The notes beneath the pieces were generated by a model that saw nothing but the letters and a program-made list of their open reading frames with translations, did no database searches and was not told the DNA's origin. 64,000 nucleotides of DNA, from positions 1 to 64,000 of the forward strand of contig CAVWIN010000011.1 of the NCBI GenBank assembly GCA_963755085.1. The letters run 5' to 3'. Below, one piece after another: positions 29,324 through 39,414 of the stretch; positions within the stretch are counted from its first letter, which is position 1, and every line of letters begins with the position of its first letter. The translations under genes and the position numbers were made by a program. The stretch comes from JACVRM01 sp963755085 (GTDB taxonomy: Bacteria > Actinomycetota > Thermoleophilia > Gaiellales > Gaiellaceae).

Positions 29324-31507
29324 GGACCGCGGCGCTCACGAGACGCCCCGGGCTCTCTGAGGCGCTGATCGTCGCCGGGACTCGTCCTGGGCGCCGCCGT
29401 CTTCCACACGATCGCCGTCCGCGGCGTCGAGGCGCCGCAGATCCTCTGCGACGAGTTCATCCACGCCGGCATCGCCGACAGCCTCGTCCGCCACGGCACC
29501 TACGCCTACCGCGGCGAGCCGCTGCGCTACAGCTACACGTACCCGCTCGCGCTCGCCCCGGCGTGGTCGATCGGGACGATGAAGCCACGTTCGAGCTGAC
29601 GAAGGCGACCAATGCCCTGCTCATGTCGCTGGCCGCGGTCCCGGTCTTCCTGTGGACGCGGCGGCTTGCGTCGTTCGGCTGGTCGCTCGGCGCGGCCGTG
29701 CTCGTGCTCTGCATGCCGGCGTTCGCGTTCGCCGGACTCGTGATGACGGAGAACATCGCGTTCCCGACCTTCGTGCTCGCGCTCTACGCTGACCGCGTTC
29801 GCGCTCGAGCGGCCGACCGTCCCGCGCCAGGTTCTCGCGCTCAGCGCGATCGGCCTGGCGAGCATCTCGCGCTACCAGAACCTCGTTCTGCTGCCCGTGT
29901 TCGTGCGGCGCGGCGCTCCTGAAGCTCGGCCTCGACTGGCGTGCCGGAGTCCCGCGGGACGAGCTCCGCCGCCGGGCGCTCCACCTGCGTCGGCGCGGTC
30001 GGGATCGCGCTCGGCCTGGCCGTCCTCTACCTCGCCTGGAAGCTCGCGAGCCACCAGCCGCTTGTCGAGCGGCCTCGGCCCGTACCAGGGGCTCGAGTCG
30101 GGGAAGTACCCGTTGCGGGACGTGGTGCGCTGGACGGTCCTGAACGCGGGCGAGTTGGTGATCGCGACGGGCTTCCTCGGCGCCGCGGCGCTTGTCCTGC
30201 TCGCGTCGGAAGGGGTCGCGGGTCGGCTTCGCACTGACGTGCTGCGCTCGTTCGTCGCGGTCGGCGTCGTTGCGGTCGTCGGGGTGCTCGTCGAGGTGGG
30301 GCTGTTCGCGCTCGGGCGTAGCCCAGTACATCGTCGAGCGCTACACGTTCTATGCCATTCCGGTGGTCGCTGATCGCGCTCGTCGTCTGGCTGGCGAACG
30401 GCCTGCCGCGGCCGCGCATCGGCCTCGTCATCGCCATCGGGATCCCGCTCGCGTGCGTGCTCAGCGTCCTCACGCTCGACCGCGACCCGCTCGAACGACG
30501 GGTCGCTCCCGGTCAACACGCTGACGCTGTTCGCGCTGCAGCGGCTGACCCTGCGCCTCGGCGCGACGCGCGCGCCGTGCTGACGCTGACCGGAATCGGG
30601 ATCGTCGCGGCCGCGCTGGCGTTTGCGTTCCTGCCGCGCCGGCTCGCGGTCGTCGCTCTTTCCCGTCGGCCTCGCCGTCGTGCTGCTCGCCTTCTCGCGT
30701 CCCGTCACCGACGCGACCGCCGGCTCCTCGCTGCTGGAGCGCGGCGCGGCGGGCCCGGATCCCGCGTGGGTCGACCAGGCTGCCGGCGCCGGCAGCGACG
30801 TCCCGTACCTGCTGATGCCAAGCGCGGACGTGCAGAGCGCGTCGCTCGTGTCGCTCGAGACCGAGTACTGGAACCGCAGCGTCGACTCGCGTGTACTCGC
30901 TGGGCGCCACCCAGATCTGCCCGCTGCCGAGCATCGCGGTCGAGGTCGACCCGACGACGGGGCGGCATCCAGCGTGTGGGCGGCGAGCCGCTCGACCCGA
31001 AGCTACATCGTCGCGCCGCGCGGATCGAACATCGCGGGGACAGTCGTTGCCAACGGCGGCCTGGAGACACTGCTACCGCTCTCCGTCTACCGCGTCCAGC
31101 GCGCCGCTGCGCGTCGGGTTCGGTCGTGTCCGGGATCGACGCCGACGGCTGGATGCACGCGGCCGCGTCCTACACTGGCTACTCGGCCCCGCCCGGCCGC
31201 GGCGCCGTGGACGTGACCGTCTCCCGCTCCGGCTGGATCGGCCAGGACGTCCCGGGCAACGTGTCAGTCACGTCCGGGAAGCTGGGCCTGGACGCCAACG
31301 GGGAGCTCGCGATCGTCGGCCCGAAGCGCGAGGAGCGACTGGGTGATCCACAGCGGCCTGACGAAGACGATCCGCATCTCCGTGCCGCGCCCGCCGTTCC
31401 GCGTCGAGGTGCACGTCGACCCGACGTTCTCGCCCTCGCAGTTCGGGGCGCCCGACACACGCCAGCTCGGCGCGCAGACGACGTTCGTGTACGTGCCGGG
31501 CGGCTAG
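29320..31507 (+). CDS. GT-C membrane glycosyltransferase with C-terminal extracytoplasmic domain, copy 2 (frameshifted)
   Basis: Tandem paralogue of the previous gene, starting at GTG 29320 within its stop. Matching landmarks: 'QILCDEFIHAGIADSLVRHGTYAYRGEPLRYSYTYPLALAPAW' (catalytic DE), 'VFLWTRRLASFGWSLGAAVLVLCMPAFAFAGLVMTENIAFPTFVLALY', several further membrane helices, 'LVSLETEYWNRSVDS', 'GIDADGWMHAAASYTGYSAPPGRGAVDVTVSRSGWIGQDVPGNV', and the terminal 'PSQFGAPDTRQLGAQTTFVYVPGG'. More than ten one-base steps are needed, the worst case in the window. The stop TAG shares a CTAG with the stop of the convergent GT2. Confidence 0.72.
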
Positions 31508-32265
31508 CGCAGGGCGCGCAGCCTCTCGGGGTGCTTGCGCACGAAGCGGGCGATCCCGCGCCAGTGCCACAGCGTCCGCCGCGTGAGGAAGCGGCGGTCG
31601 GTGACCGCGACGTGGCGGTGCGTGACGACCGCCGCCGGCACGTACCAGCGCTCCCAGCCGGCCCGCGCGGCGCGGTAGCAGAGGTCGATGTCCTCGCCGT
31701 ACAGGCGGAAGCCCTCGTCGAAGCCGCCGAGCTCGTCGAGCATCGTGCGGCGCAGCAGCAGGAAGCCGCCGAGCATCCAGTCGGCCTCGCACCGGCTCGG
31801 CCGGCCGCTCGTCGAGGTTGTAGTGGCGGCGCTGGTGCTTGTACGGGTCGACGACGAGGCGCAGCGGCGTGCGCCGCACGAGCGTGCCGCCGACGGTCGG
31901 GAAGCGGCGGCGCGACGGCTGCCAGGTGCCGTCCGGGTAGCGCATCTGCGGGCCGGCGATCCCGCAGCGCGGGTGTTCGCTCCGCGAAGGCCGCGAGCAT
32001 GGCGACGGCGTCCGGCGCCGCCTCCGTGTCCGGGTTCGCGACGACGACGAAGGCGCGCCGTCGTCGCGGCGACGCCGCGGTTCGCGTTCGCCGCGTAGCC
32101 GAGCGGCGCTCGTTCCGGAGCAGCCGCGCGCCGGCCGGCGCCGGCAGCTCGCCGGGCAGGTTCGCGATCACGACGAGCTCGTCGACCTGCGGCTCGAGCG
32201 CGGCGAGGCAGCGCTGCGAGCTCCGGGCGCGGCTCGTGGACGACGACGACCGCCGCGACGGTCAC
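31504..32265 (-). CDS. GT2 glycosyltransferase, rhamnosyltransferase-like (frameshifted)
   Basis: About 255 residues from 32265 (MTVAAVVVVHEPRPEL). Then 'VDELVVIANLPGELP', 'LGYAANANRGVA', 'FVVVANPDTEAAPDAVAMLAAFAE', 'AGPQMRYPDGTWQPSRRRFPTV', 'VDPYKHQRRHYNLDERPAEP', 'EADWMLGGFLLLRRTMLDELGGFDEGFRLYGEDIDLCYRAARAGWERWYVPAAVVTHRHVA'. NPDTEA is the metal site and GEDIDLCYR the base motif; this is the WbbL-like class, as at 2802. Frame steps lie near 31800, 31970, 32055, 32115 and 32215. It overlaps the next upstream gene by 4 bp. Confidence 0.8.
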   Translation of the reverse strand: MTVAAVVVVHEPRPELAALPRRARAAGRRARRDREPARRAAGAGRRAAAPERAPLGYAANANRGVAATTARLRRRREPGHGGGAGRRRHARGLRGANTRAAGSPARRCATRTAPGSRRAAASRPSAARSCGARRCASSSTRTSTSAATTTSTSGRPSRCEADWMLGGFLLLRRTMLDELGGFDEGFRLYGEDIDLCYRAARAGWERWYVPAAVVTHRHVAVTDRRFLTRRTLWHWRGIARFVRKHPERLRALR

Positions 32266-33317
32266 AGCAGCTCGCGGTAGACGGCGAGCGTCCGCCGCGC
32301 GGTCTCGGCCCAGGTGTAGCGCCGCGCCCGCTCGAGACCGGCGGCGACGAGCCGCTCGCGGTCGGCGAGCGCGCGCTCGATCCCGCCCGCGAGCGCGACC
32401 GGGTTGCCGGGCTCGACGATGACGGCCGCGTCGCCCGCCACCTCGGTCGTCGCGCCGGCCGCCGTGGTCACGACCGGCGTCCCGGACGCCATCGCCTCGA
32501 CGATCGGCAGGCCGAAGCCCTCGTAGCGCGACGGGAAGACGAGGCAGCGCGCGCCGCGGTAGAGCGCGGCGAGCTCGTCCTTCGCGACGTGGCCGCGCAT
32601 GTCGACGCGCGAGGCGACGCCGAGCCGGTACGTCGCCTCGCGGACGGCCTCGCCGAGGCCCTTGTCCGGGCCGACCATCACGAGCCGGAGGTCGTCCGGC
32701 AGGAGCGCGAGCGCCTCGACCGCGGCGAGCGGGTCCTTGCGCGCGTGCAGCGCGCCGACGAAGAGGGCGTACGGCGCGCCGTTCGACCGCCGGGCCCGTC
32801 CGGCGTGAAGGCGGGGTCGACGCCGTACGGCGTCAGCACGATCTTGGCCGGGTCGATGCCGTAGTGCGCGACGAGGTCGCCGCGCGTGCGCTCCGAGCCG
32901 GTCAGCACCCGCGCCGCGCGGCGTGCCGACGGCCGCACGAGCGTCCGGAAGAAGAGCCGGTCGCGCGCGGCCATCAGCCCGCGGTCGGCCTCGAACGAGA
33001 GGTCCTGCACCGTGAGCACGGCCGGGCCGCGGTAGGCCGGCGGCACGACGTGGAGGAAGTGCGCGAGGTCGGGCCGCAGGCGGCGCAGGAGCCGCGGCAG
33101 GCGCACGGCCATGCGCGCGACCTGGCTCGTCGCCGGCAGCTCGAGTGCCTCGATGCCCGCGGGGAGCGGCGGCTGCGTCGCGCGTCGACGGCGGCGATGC
33201 GCAGGACGTCGCCGGCGAGCGGGACAGCTCGCGCAGCAGGTTCTCGACGTACGACTCGTCGCCGGTGCGCTGGCGGCCGAGCGACGTCGGCGTCGATGAC
33301 GACGAGCGGCTGCTCAC
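32262..33317 (-). CDS. GT4 glycosyltransferase, first of three in tandem (frameshifted)
   Basis: GTG 33317 lies within the stop of the upstream gene (GTGA). About 350 residues: 'PLVVIDAD', 'GRQRTGDESYVENLLRELS', 'RLPRLLRRLRPDLAHFLHVVPPAYRGPAVLTVQDLSFEADRGLM', 'VLTGSERTRGDLVAHYGIDPAKIVLTPYGVDPAFTPDG', 'PYALFVGALHARKDPLAAVEALALLPDDLRLVMVGPDKGLG', 'ALYRGARCLVFPSRYEGFGLPIVEAMASGTPVVTTAAGATTEVAGDAAVIVEPG'. A GT4 with full donor-binding motifs. Steps lie near 32795, 33170, 33285 and 33305. The three GT4 copies share the 'ALYRGA-C--PS-YEGFG-P' motif and may add successive identical or similar sugars. Confidence 0.82.
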   Translation of the reverse strand: MSSRSSSSTPTSLGRQRTGDESYVENLLRELSRSPATSCASPPSTRDAAAAPRGHRGTRAAGDEPGRAHGRAPAAAPAPPAARPRALPPRRAAGLPRPGRAHGAGPLVRGRPRADGRARPALLPDARAAVGTPRGAGADRLGAHARRPRRALRHRPGQDRADAVRRRPRLHAGRARRSNGAPYALFVGALHARKDPLAAVEALALLPDDLRLVMVGPDKGLGEAVREATYRLGVASRVDMRGHVAKDELAALYRGARCLVFPSRYEGFGLPIVEAMASGTPVVTTAAGATTEVAGDAAVIVEPGNPVALAGGIERALADRERLVAAGLERARRYTWAETARRTLAVYRELL

Positions 33318-34335
33318 GTCGCCGACCTCGCGGTAGACGTCGAGCGTGCCGCGCGCGGTGCGCTCCCACGTGAACTCCGCGGCGCGCTCGCGGCCCGCGG
33401 CGCCGAGCTCGTCGCGGCGCGCGACCGCCTCGCGCAGCGCGGCGGCGATCGAGTCCGGGTCGGCCGGGTCGCACGTCACGGCGACGCCGCGCGAACTCGT
33501 CGTACGGCGGGCCCGGCCGGGCAGACGACCGGCGGTGCCCGGCCGCCATCGCCTCGAGCACCGGCAGCCCGAAGCCCTCGTACTCGGACGGGTAGACGAG
33601 GCAGCGCGCGCCGCGGTAGAGCGCGGCGAGCTCCTCGTCGGTCACGCGGCCGAGCCGGCGGACGTCGTCGCCGCCGACCTCGACGTCGCCCCAGCCCGGC
33701 CTCGCCGGCGATCCGCAGCTCGCCGCCGAGCCGCGCGCGGCGGAAGCCCTCGACGAGGCGCGGCAGGTTCTTGCGCGGCTCGAGCGTCGCGACGGCGAGC
33801 ACGTAGTCGCCCTCCGCCGCGCGGCCCGTCGGCCGTGAACGGCGGGCCGACGCCCTGCGGGACGACGCGCACCCGCGCGTCGGCGAGACGCCGGTGACGG
33901 CGGCGAGCTCGCGCCGCTGGAAGTCGGAGACGGTGATGACGGCGGCGGCGGAGCGGACGATGCGCCGCAGCGTCAGCGACGTGTAGTGGCGCGTCCAGGC
34001 GTTGAACGCCTCCGGCCGCCGGAGCGGCGACGACGTCGTGGACGGTCACGACGACGGGCACGCGCGAGACGAGCGGCGCGCGGATGGTCGTGCAGTGGAG
34101 GAAGTCGACGTGCGACCGCGCCGCCGCGAACGGCAGGACGGCCGGGTACCAGACCACGTCGCGGGCGAGCTTCGCCAGCCGGCCGGCGCCGTCGGAACGA
34201 GACGCGGCTGGAGCTCGACCGTCGTCCGAGCCTGCGCAGCTCGGCGAGCAGGTTGACGACGTACCGCGCCGTCCCGGCGCGGGTGAGCGCGAGCGGCGAG
34301 ACGTCGATCGCGCCGCGCAGCCGGGGGTCGGACAC
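33314..34335 (-). CDS. GT4 glycosyltransferase, second of three in tandem (frameshifted)
   Basis: GTG 34335 gives VSDPRLRGAIDVSPLALTRAGTARYVVNLLAELRRLG. Then 'LQPRLVP', 'LARDVVWYPAVLPFAAARSHVDFLHCTTIRAPLVSRVPVVVTVHDVVA', 'LRRIVRSAAAVITVSDFQRRELAAVTG', 'VLAVATLEPRKNLPRLVEGFRRARLGGELRIAGEAG', 'ELAALYRGARCLVYPSEYEGFGLPVLEAMAAG'. Frame steps occur near 33500, 33525, 33700, 33825, 33890, 34020 and 34190. It overlaps the downstream GT4 by GTGA; a 12 bp gap separates it from the upstream GT4. Confidence 0.78.
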
Positions 34336-34347
34336 GGCGCCAGTCTC

Positions 34348-35434
34348 TCACCGAACGGACGCGTACGCCGCCAGCACCGCCTCGCCGCACGCGCGGCGGG
34401 TGAAGCGCGCCGCGTGACGCAGGCCCGGCTCGCGCAGCTCGTCCCGGCGCGCGACGGCCCGCTCGATCGCGTCGGCGAACGCCTCGGGGTCGTCGGCGTC
34501 GGCGCGCAGGGCGACGTCGCCGGCCGCCTCGTCGAGCGACGGGTCGGTCGAGCAGACCGCCGGCGTCCCGCACGCCATCGCCTCGACGACGGGCATGCCG
34601 AAGCCCTCGAAGCGCGACGGGTAGCAGAAGGCGGCGGCGCCGCGGTAGAGCGCCGGCAGCTCGGCGGCGGCCGGTAGCCGAGCCGGCGGATGCCCGGCTC
34701 CGGCGTCGACCTGGTCGCCCCAGCCGGACTGCGCCGACGAGCGCGAGCTCGAGCTCCGACCCGCGCGCGCGGAGGATGCGGATCGCCTCGACGGCCGCCG
34801 ACAGGTTCTTGCGCGGCTCGTCGGTCGCGACCGAGAGGACGTACGGCGCGCCGAGCGACGCGCGCTCGCCGTCGGGCCGGTAGCGCGGGGTCGAGGCCCG
34901 GGTAGGCGACGCGCAGGCGGTCGTCGGCCACGCCGAGCCGCTCGTGGACGTCGCGCGGCCGTGTACTCGGAGTTGCAGAGGATGACGTCGCACTCGCGGG
35001 CGGCGATCGCGTCGCGCCGCGCCGTGCATGCTCGAGCGTCGTCTGCGAGACGTACTGCGGGAAAGCGCAGCGGCACGAGGTCGTGGATGGTCGTCGTGCG
35101 GACGCCGCCCCGCTGCTGCGGCTGGAGCCACTCGGAGAAGTGGAAGACGTCGAGCCGTCCCGCGAGCCACTCGACCGGCGGCTGGCCGGCGCGCGTCCAG
35201 AGCGTGCGCCACGTCTGCGCGGACGGCGGCACGACGACGAGCCGGCGCTCGACGTCGAGGCCGTCGAGCGCGCGCGCGACCGCGCGCCGCCGCCGCGGGC
35301 CCGGTGACCGCGAAGGCGACGATCTCGTGCCGGCCCTCGGACGCCTCGACGAGCCCGTCGAGCATCCCGACCCAGTAGTGGCCGATGCCGGTGAGCGGGT
35401 TGAAGAGCGGCGTGACGTCGACGACGACGCGCAC
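34348..35434 (-). CDS. GT4 glycosyltransferase, third of three in tandem (frameshifted)
   Basis: GTG 35434: VRVVVDVTPLFNPLTGIGHYWVGMLDGLVEASEGRHEIVAFAVTG, then 'VWLAGRLDVFHFSEWLQPQQRGGVRTTTIHDLVPLRFP', 'ARECDVILCNSEYTA', 'YVLSVATDEPRKNLSAAVEAIRILRARGSELELALVG', 'ELPALYRGAAAFCYPSRFEGFGMPVVEAMACGTPAVCSTDPSLDEAAGDVALRADADDPEAFADAIERAVARRDEL'. The E-G-F-G-x7-E motif is complete. Frame steps lie near 34675, 34730, 34890, 34960, 35025, 35065 and 35290. A 5 bp gap follows the methyltransferase upstream. Confidence 0.8.
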
Positions 35435-35439
35435 CGTCG

Positions 35440-36637
35440 TCAGTCGAGCCGCACGCGCGCGGCGGCGAGCCGGCTCCGAGAACCAGGCGATCTCCTCGCG
35501 GACGAGGTCGACGAGGATCTCTCCGCGGCCGCGGTAGCTCCGGCGGGACGACCAGGTCGACGAGGACCTCGCCGCCGCCCGGCGAGCGAGTGCGGCAGCT
35601 CGACGCGCGGCAGCTCGACCCGCGCGCCGTCCGTCGAGCACGTACGGGCGCGATGTTGACGGTGCCCTGCGCGTACGGGAACTGGTCGGCGCCGGCCAGA
35701 ACGCGCGGCCGGTGTTCTGGATGCGCAGCGGGACGCGCGATGGCGCCGTCGGGCGCGTCGCCCGGCGGCCCGGCGACGGAGACGAGCCCGCGCCAGGCGT
35801 CGCCGCCGCCCAGGTCGGCGACGGGCTTGGTCGCGATCAGCGTGTTCGTCTGCGGCCGCCCGCGGCGGGCGCGGATCCACGCCGGTGAGCAGGCCGAAGC
35901 GCGCAGGAGGCGTCGTCGAGCGGGACCAGCCGGTCGACCTCCATGAACTGCCGCGACGTCGACGAAGCCGACCTCCTCGACGCACCAGCGCAGGTACTCG
36001 GGGTCGAAGGGCGACTCGAGCGTCCCGAACTGCTCCATCTCGGCGACGAGGTTCCGCTCGTCCGGCGTGCCGGGCAGCGGGCGGACGCCTTCGCGGAGGT
36101 AGATGCTGGCCGCCGGGCGCCAGCGCGCGGAGGATGACACGCAGCGTCTCCACCTCGTCGTCGAAGTGGTGCATCGTGTCGTAGAGCACGGCGGCGTCGA
36201 AGCGGTTCTCCCACGGCAGCTCGCGCACCGGCATGGCGTGGAACTCGGCCTGCGCCGTCGATCCCCTCGCCGACCGGGCCGCGGATCGCGGCCACGCGCT
36301 CGCGTGCGATCTCGACCATGTCCTCGGAGATGTCGACGCCGGTCACCCAGTAGCCGCAGCGCGCCAGGTACTCGGACATCCAGCCGGGGCCGCAGCCGAC
36401 GTCGAGCACCTGGGCCCGGACGCCGAGGCCGAGCTGCTCGACGACGTGCGAGAACGTCCGCAGGCACGTCGGCGAGCTCGTAGTTCGGCGGCGCGCTGAA
36501 CGGCTTTGTCCGCAGCCAGAGCATGTTGCTCGCCGGCAGATTCGCGACGTACTCGCGGTGGCCGCGGTCGAAGTCCTGTCCGAGGCCGGCGAGGCGCCCG
36601 CCGCGCGGCGCGGCGTCCGGCGAAACCGCTGGATCAT
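35440..36637 (-). CDS. SAM-dependent methyltransferase with C-terminal Ig-like module (frameshifted)
   Basis: ATG 36637 (MIQRFRRTPRRAAG). A type 11 methyltransferase: 'HVVEQLGLGVRAQVLDVGCGPGWMSEYLARCGYWVTGVDISEDMVEIARERVAAI', 'FHAMPVRELPWENRFDAAVLYDTMHHFDDEVETLRVILRALAPGG', 'LREGVRPLPGTPDERNLVAEMEQFGTLESPFDPEYLRWCVEEVGFVDV'. After residue 270 comes a separate beta-rich tail with 'LRIQNTGRAFWPA' and 'VELPRVELPHSLAGGGEVLVDLVVP', resembling NBR1- or Wzt-type Ig-like domains. At least eight frame steps. It is the first gene of the four-gene minus-strand run and is divergent from the Wzm at 36678. Confidence 0.75.
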
Positions 36638-36677
36638 GCGTGTTTCTGCCCGGACATCGGCTCGTAGACTACGGCCG

Positions 36678-37482
36678 ATGGGCGTGTACGCGGACGTGCT
36701 CCGCTACTGGGATCTCTTCTCGGACCTGTTCCGGCGGGACTTCGCCGTGCGCTTCCGCGGCTCCGCGCTCGGCGTCGCCTGGACGCTCGTCAACCCGCTC
36801 GTGCTGATGGGCGTGTACACGCTGCTCTTCTCGTTCCTGATCAAGGCGCCGGGCATCGCGTCGATCCCGAACTACCCGCTCTTCGTGCTGACCGGGCTGC
36901 TCGCCTGGATCTTCTTCCAGACCAGCCTCCAGACGGCCACCGGCTCGCTCGTCGGCAACGCGTCGCTCGTGAAGCAGGTGCGCTTCCCGCGCCAGCTGCT
37001 GCCGCTCTCCGTGGTCGCCGCGAACGTGTTCACGCTGGTCGCCATGCTCGCTGGTGATCCTCCCGTTCACGCTGTGGCTGCTCCCCGACACGCGGACGAC
37101 GTTCTGGGCGTCGATCTTCCTGCTCGTGCCGCTCGTCGCCTTCGCCGGCGGCCTCGCCGTCTTCGCCGCGTGCGCCAACGCGCTCTACCGGGACGTCGAG
37201 CACATCGTCACGGCGGTGCTGCTGCCGTGGTTCCTGCTCACGCCGATCTTCTGGTCGTTCGCCCAGCTTCCCGGGCTCCAGGACAAGCAGGCGCTCGTGC
37301 ACGTCCTGTACTACGGCAACCCGCTGACGCCGATCGTGGAAGGCCTCCGCGACCCGCTCTACTTCGGCCGGATGCCGAGCGCGACCGACGTCGTCTACGC
37401 GTTCGCCGTCGGGTTCGGCTCGCTCGCGCTCGGCGCCCTGCTCTTCACGCGCGTCGACGACCGCCTGGTCGCAGAGCTGTAA
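36678..37482 (+). CDS. ABC-2 polysaccharide export permease, second Wzm-type (one frameshift)
   Basis: ATG 36678: MGVYADVLRYWDLFSDLFRRDFAVRFRGSALGVAWTLVNPLVLMGVYTLLFSFLI. The amphipathic N-terminal helix and 'RDF-VRFRGSALG-AWTL-NPL' are family hallmarks. Six helices follow, with 'NYPLFVLTGLLAWIFFQTSL' and 'LLPWFLLTPIFWSFAQLP', then 'YYGNPLTPIVEGLRDPLYFGRMP'. One step near 37053 joins the halves. The protein has 268 residues, normal for Wzm. Its ATPase partner is probably the Wzt at 39415, separated by a minus-strand gene and hemE. Confidence 0.87.
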
Positions 37483-38330
37483 CCGGCACGGCGACGCGGA
37501 TCCGGCCGTCGCTCAGCACGGGCTCGTGCGAGCGCGGCCGGGTCGAGGGCGGGGAGGCCGCGCCGGGCCCGGCGACGGCGAGGCGGCGACGTCGCCGGCG
37601 ACCGACGGGCACACGAGCGGGAGCGTCCAGCCGGGCGAGCGGCCGAAGCCGGGCCGCCACGGCGCGAGCTCCCTGGCGAGGGCGCGCCGCTCGAGCCGGC
37701 CGCCCGTCAGCTCGATCGACCCGCCGACGGCGGCGTAGCCCTCCTCGTGCGCGTCGAGCACGCGCCGCGACCAGTCGGGGGCCGGCCGCGCGCCGGCCGG
37801 CAGGTACGCGGTGGCCGTCCCCGTCTCGGCGACGGGCTCTTCCTGCTCCTCGAGCGCCGCGCGCGTGTCGGGCGGCGAGCTCGGCGTCGTCGCCGACGAC
37901 GGTGACCGCGAGCGCCCGCCGGGCGAGCCGCGGCAGCACGTCGACGTCGAGCTCGAGCCGCTCGTTGCCGAGCTCGCGGAACCAGTAGCGCCCCTCGTTC
38001 ACGAGATCGAAGGCCAGCCGGTACGCGCCCGGGCGGGATCGGCGCGCGCACGGTGACGTAGACGCCGATCCGCTCGCCCGGCTCGACGCGCTCCGGCAGC
38101 AGGATGAAGGCGCCGGCCCAGACGATCGGGTTGCCGAGCGGGTCGAGCCAGTGGTACGAGAGGTGGATGTCGCGGCCGGGCCGCGAGCGCCAGGCGGCCG
38201 TGCCGGCGTTCTCGAGCTCGAGCCGTCCGACCGTCGTCGTCCCGGCCAGCTGCGGCGGCAGCTCGTGGGCGAGCCAGCGCACGGCGAGCGGCCCAGCAGG
38301 GACGGCGTGCGGCGGGGCCGGGACGGACAC
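37445..38330 (-). CDS. Hypothetical protein: N-terminal Ig-like module plus GT2-like remnant (frameshifted)
   Basis: GTG 38330. The first 140 residues are beta-rich: 'LAGTTTVGRLELENAGTAAWRSRPGRDIHLSYHWLDPLGNPIVWAG', 'LLPERVEPGERIGVYVTVRAPIPPG', 'RLAFDLVNEGRYWFRELGNERLELDVDV', like NBR1-type Ig domains. Then comes 'LAVTVVGDDAELAARTRAALEE', 'AYLPAGARPAPDWSRRVLDAHEEGYAAVGGSIEL', which recalls the second half of a GT2 domain without the N-terminal nucleotide-binding part. Frame steps lie near 38035, 37870, 37770 and 37560. The end is uncertain: the stop at 37445 would overlap Wzm, another is at 37513. Function unknown. Confidence 0.5.
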
Positions 38331-38347
38331 CGGTCTAGTGTAGGAAC

Positions 38348-39385
38348 GTGACCGACCCGATCCTGGTTCGGGCCGCCCGCCGCGAGCCGGTCGAGCGGAC
38401 GCCCGTGTGGTTCATGCGCCAGGCCGGGCGCTCGCTGCCCGAGTACCGGGCGGTCCGCGAGCGCTTCGCGCTCTTCGAGATCTGCCGGCAGCCCGAGCTC
38501 TGCGCGGAGGTGACGCTGCAGCCCGTTCGCCGCCACGGCGTCGACGCCGCCGTGCTCTTCGCGGACATCATGCTGCCCGTGCTCGGCATGGGCGTCGACG
38601 TCGAGCTGGTCGAGGGCGTCGGCCCGGTCGTGGCGCGGCCGGTCGAGACGCTGGCCGACGTCGAGGCGCTCGCGCGTCCCGGAGCCCGAGGAGGCGGTGC
38701 CGTTCGTGCTCGAGACGGTGCGCCTCGTGCGCGAGCAGCTCGAGCCGGAGCGCGCGCGTCATCGGCTTCTGCGGCGGCCCGTTCACGGTCGCCGGCTACC
38801 TGGTCGAGGGCCGTCCGTCGCGCGAGTTCGCGCAGGACGAAGGCGCTCATGTACGGCGCGCCGGAGGTCTGGCACGCGCTGCTGGACAAGCTCGCCGAGA
38901 CGTTCGCCCGCTACGTCGCCGCGCAGGTGAGCGCAGGCGCCGACGTCGTGCAGGTGTTCGACTCGTGGGCGGGCGCGCTGTCGGTCGAGGACTACGGCGA
39001 GTTCGCGGCGCGCTACTCGGCGCGGATCCTCGGCGCCGTCGCCGCGCCGACGATCCACTTCGCGACCGGCGCGACGCACCTGCTGCCGTCGCTCGCCGCC
39101 GCAGGCGGCGACGTCATCGGGCTCGACTGGCGCGTGCCGCTCGACGAGGGCTGGCAGCGTCGTCGGCGCCGGACCGCGGCGTCCAGGGCAACCTCGACCC
39201 GGCGGCGCTGCTCGGGCCGTGGGAGCGCGTCGAGCGTGCCGCGCGCGCCGTGCTCGAGCGGGCAGGCGGCCGGCCGGGCCACATCTTCAACCTGGGCCAC
39301 GGCGTCCTGCCCCAGACCGACCCGGACGCGCTGACGCGGCTCGCCGAGTTCGTCCAGCGAGCACACGGTCGAGGCGCGGGTCTGA
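38348..39385 (+). CDS. hemE: Uroporphyrinogen decarboxylase (frameshifted)
   Basis: Decarboxylates uroporphyrinogen III to coproporphyrinogen in haem synthesis; cytoplasmic. GTG 38348 gives 'ILVRAARREPVERTPVWFMRQAGRSLPEYRAVRERF' with the conserved RQAGRxLPEY substrate loop, then 'AAVLFADIMLPVLGMGVDVEL', 'IGFCGGPFTVAGYLVEG', 'QVSAGADVVQVFDSWAGALS', 'DVIGLDWRVPLDEGW', 'VQGNLDPAALLGPWERV' and 'GHIFNLGHGVLPQTDPD'. All signature motifs are present over about 346 residues. Steps lie near 38685, 38760, 38845, 39160 and 39355. No other haem gene is visible, and it sits inside the export locus only 17 bp from the divergent hypothetical gene. Confidence 0.92.
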
Positions 39386-39414
39386 GCGCCCGTCCGGTCG
39401 CTACGCTCAATCCC

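Noticed and set aside
33642..36524. A 960-codon minus-strand open frame
   Set aside because: It picks up pieces of several GT4 and methyltransferase genes in different frames; conserved motifs show four separate genes, not one fusion.
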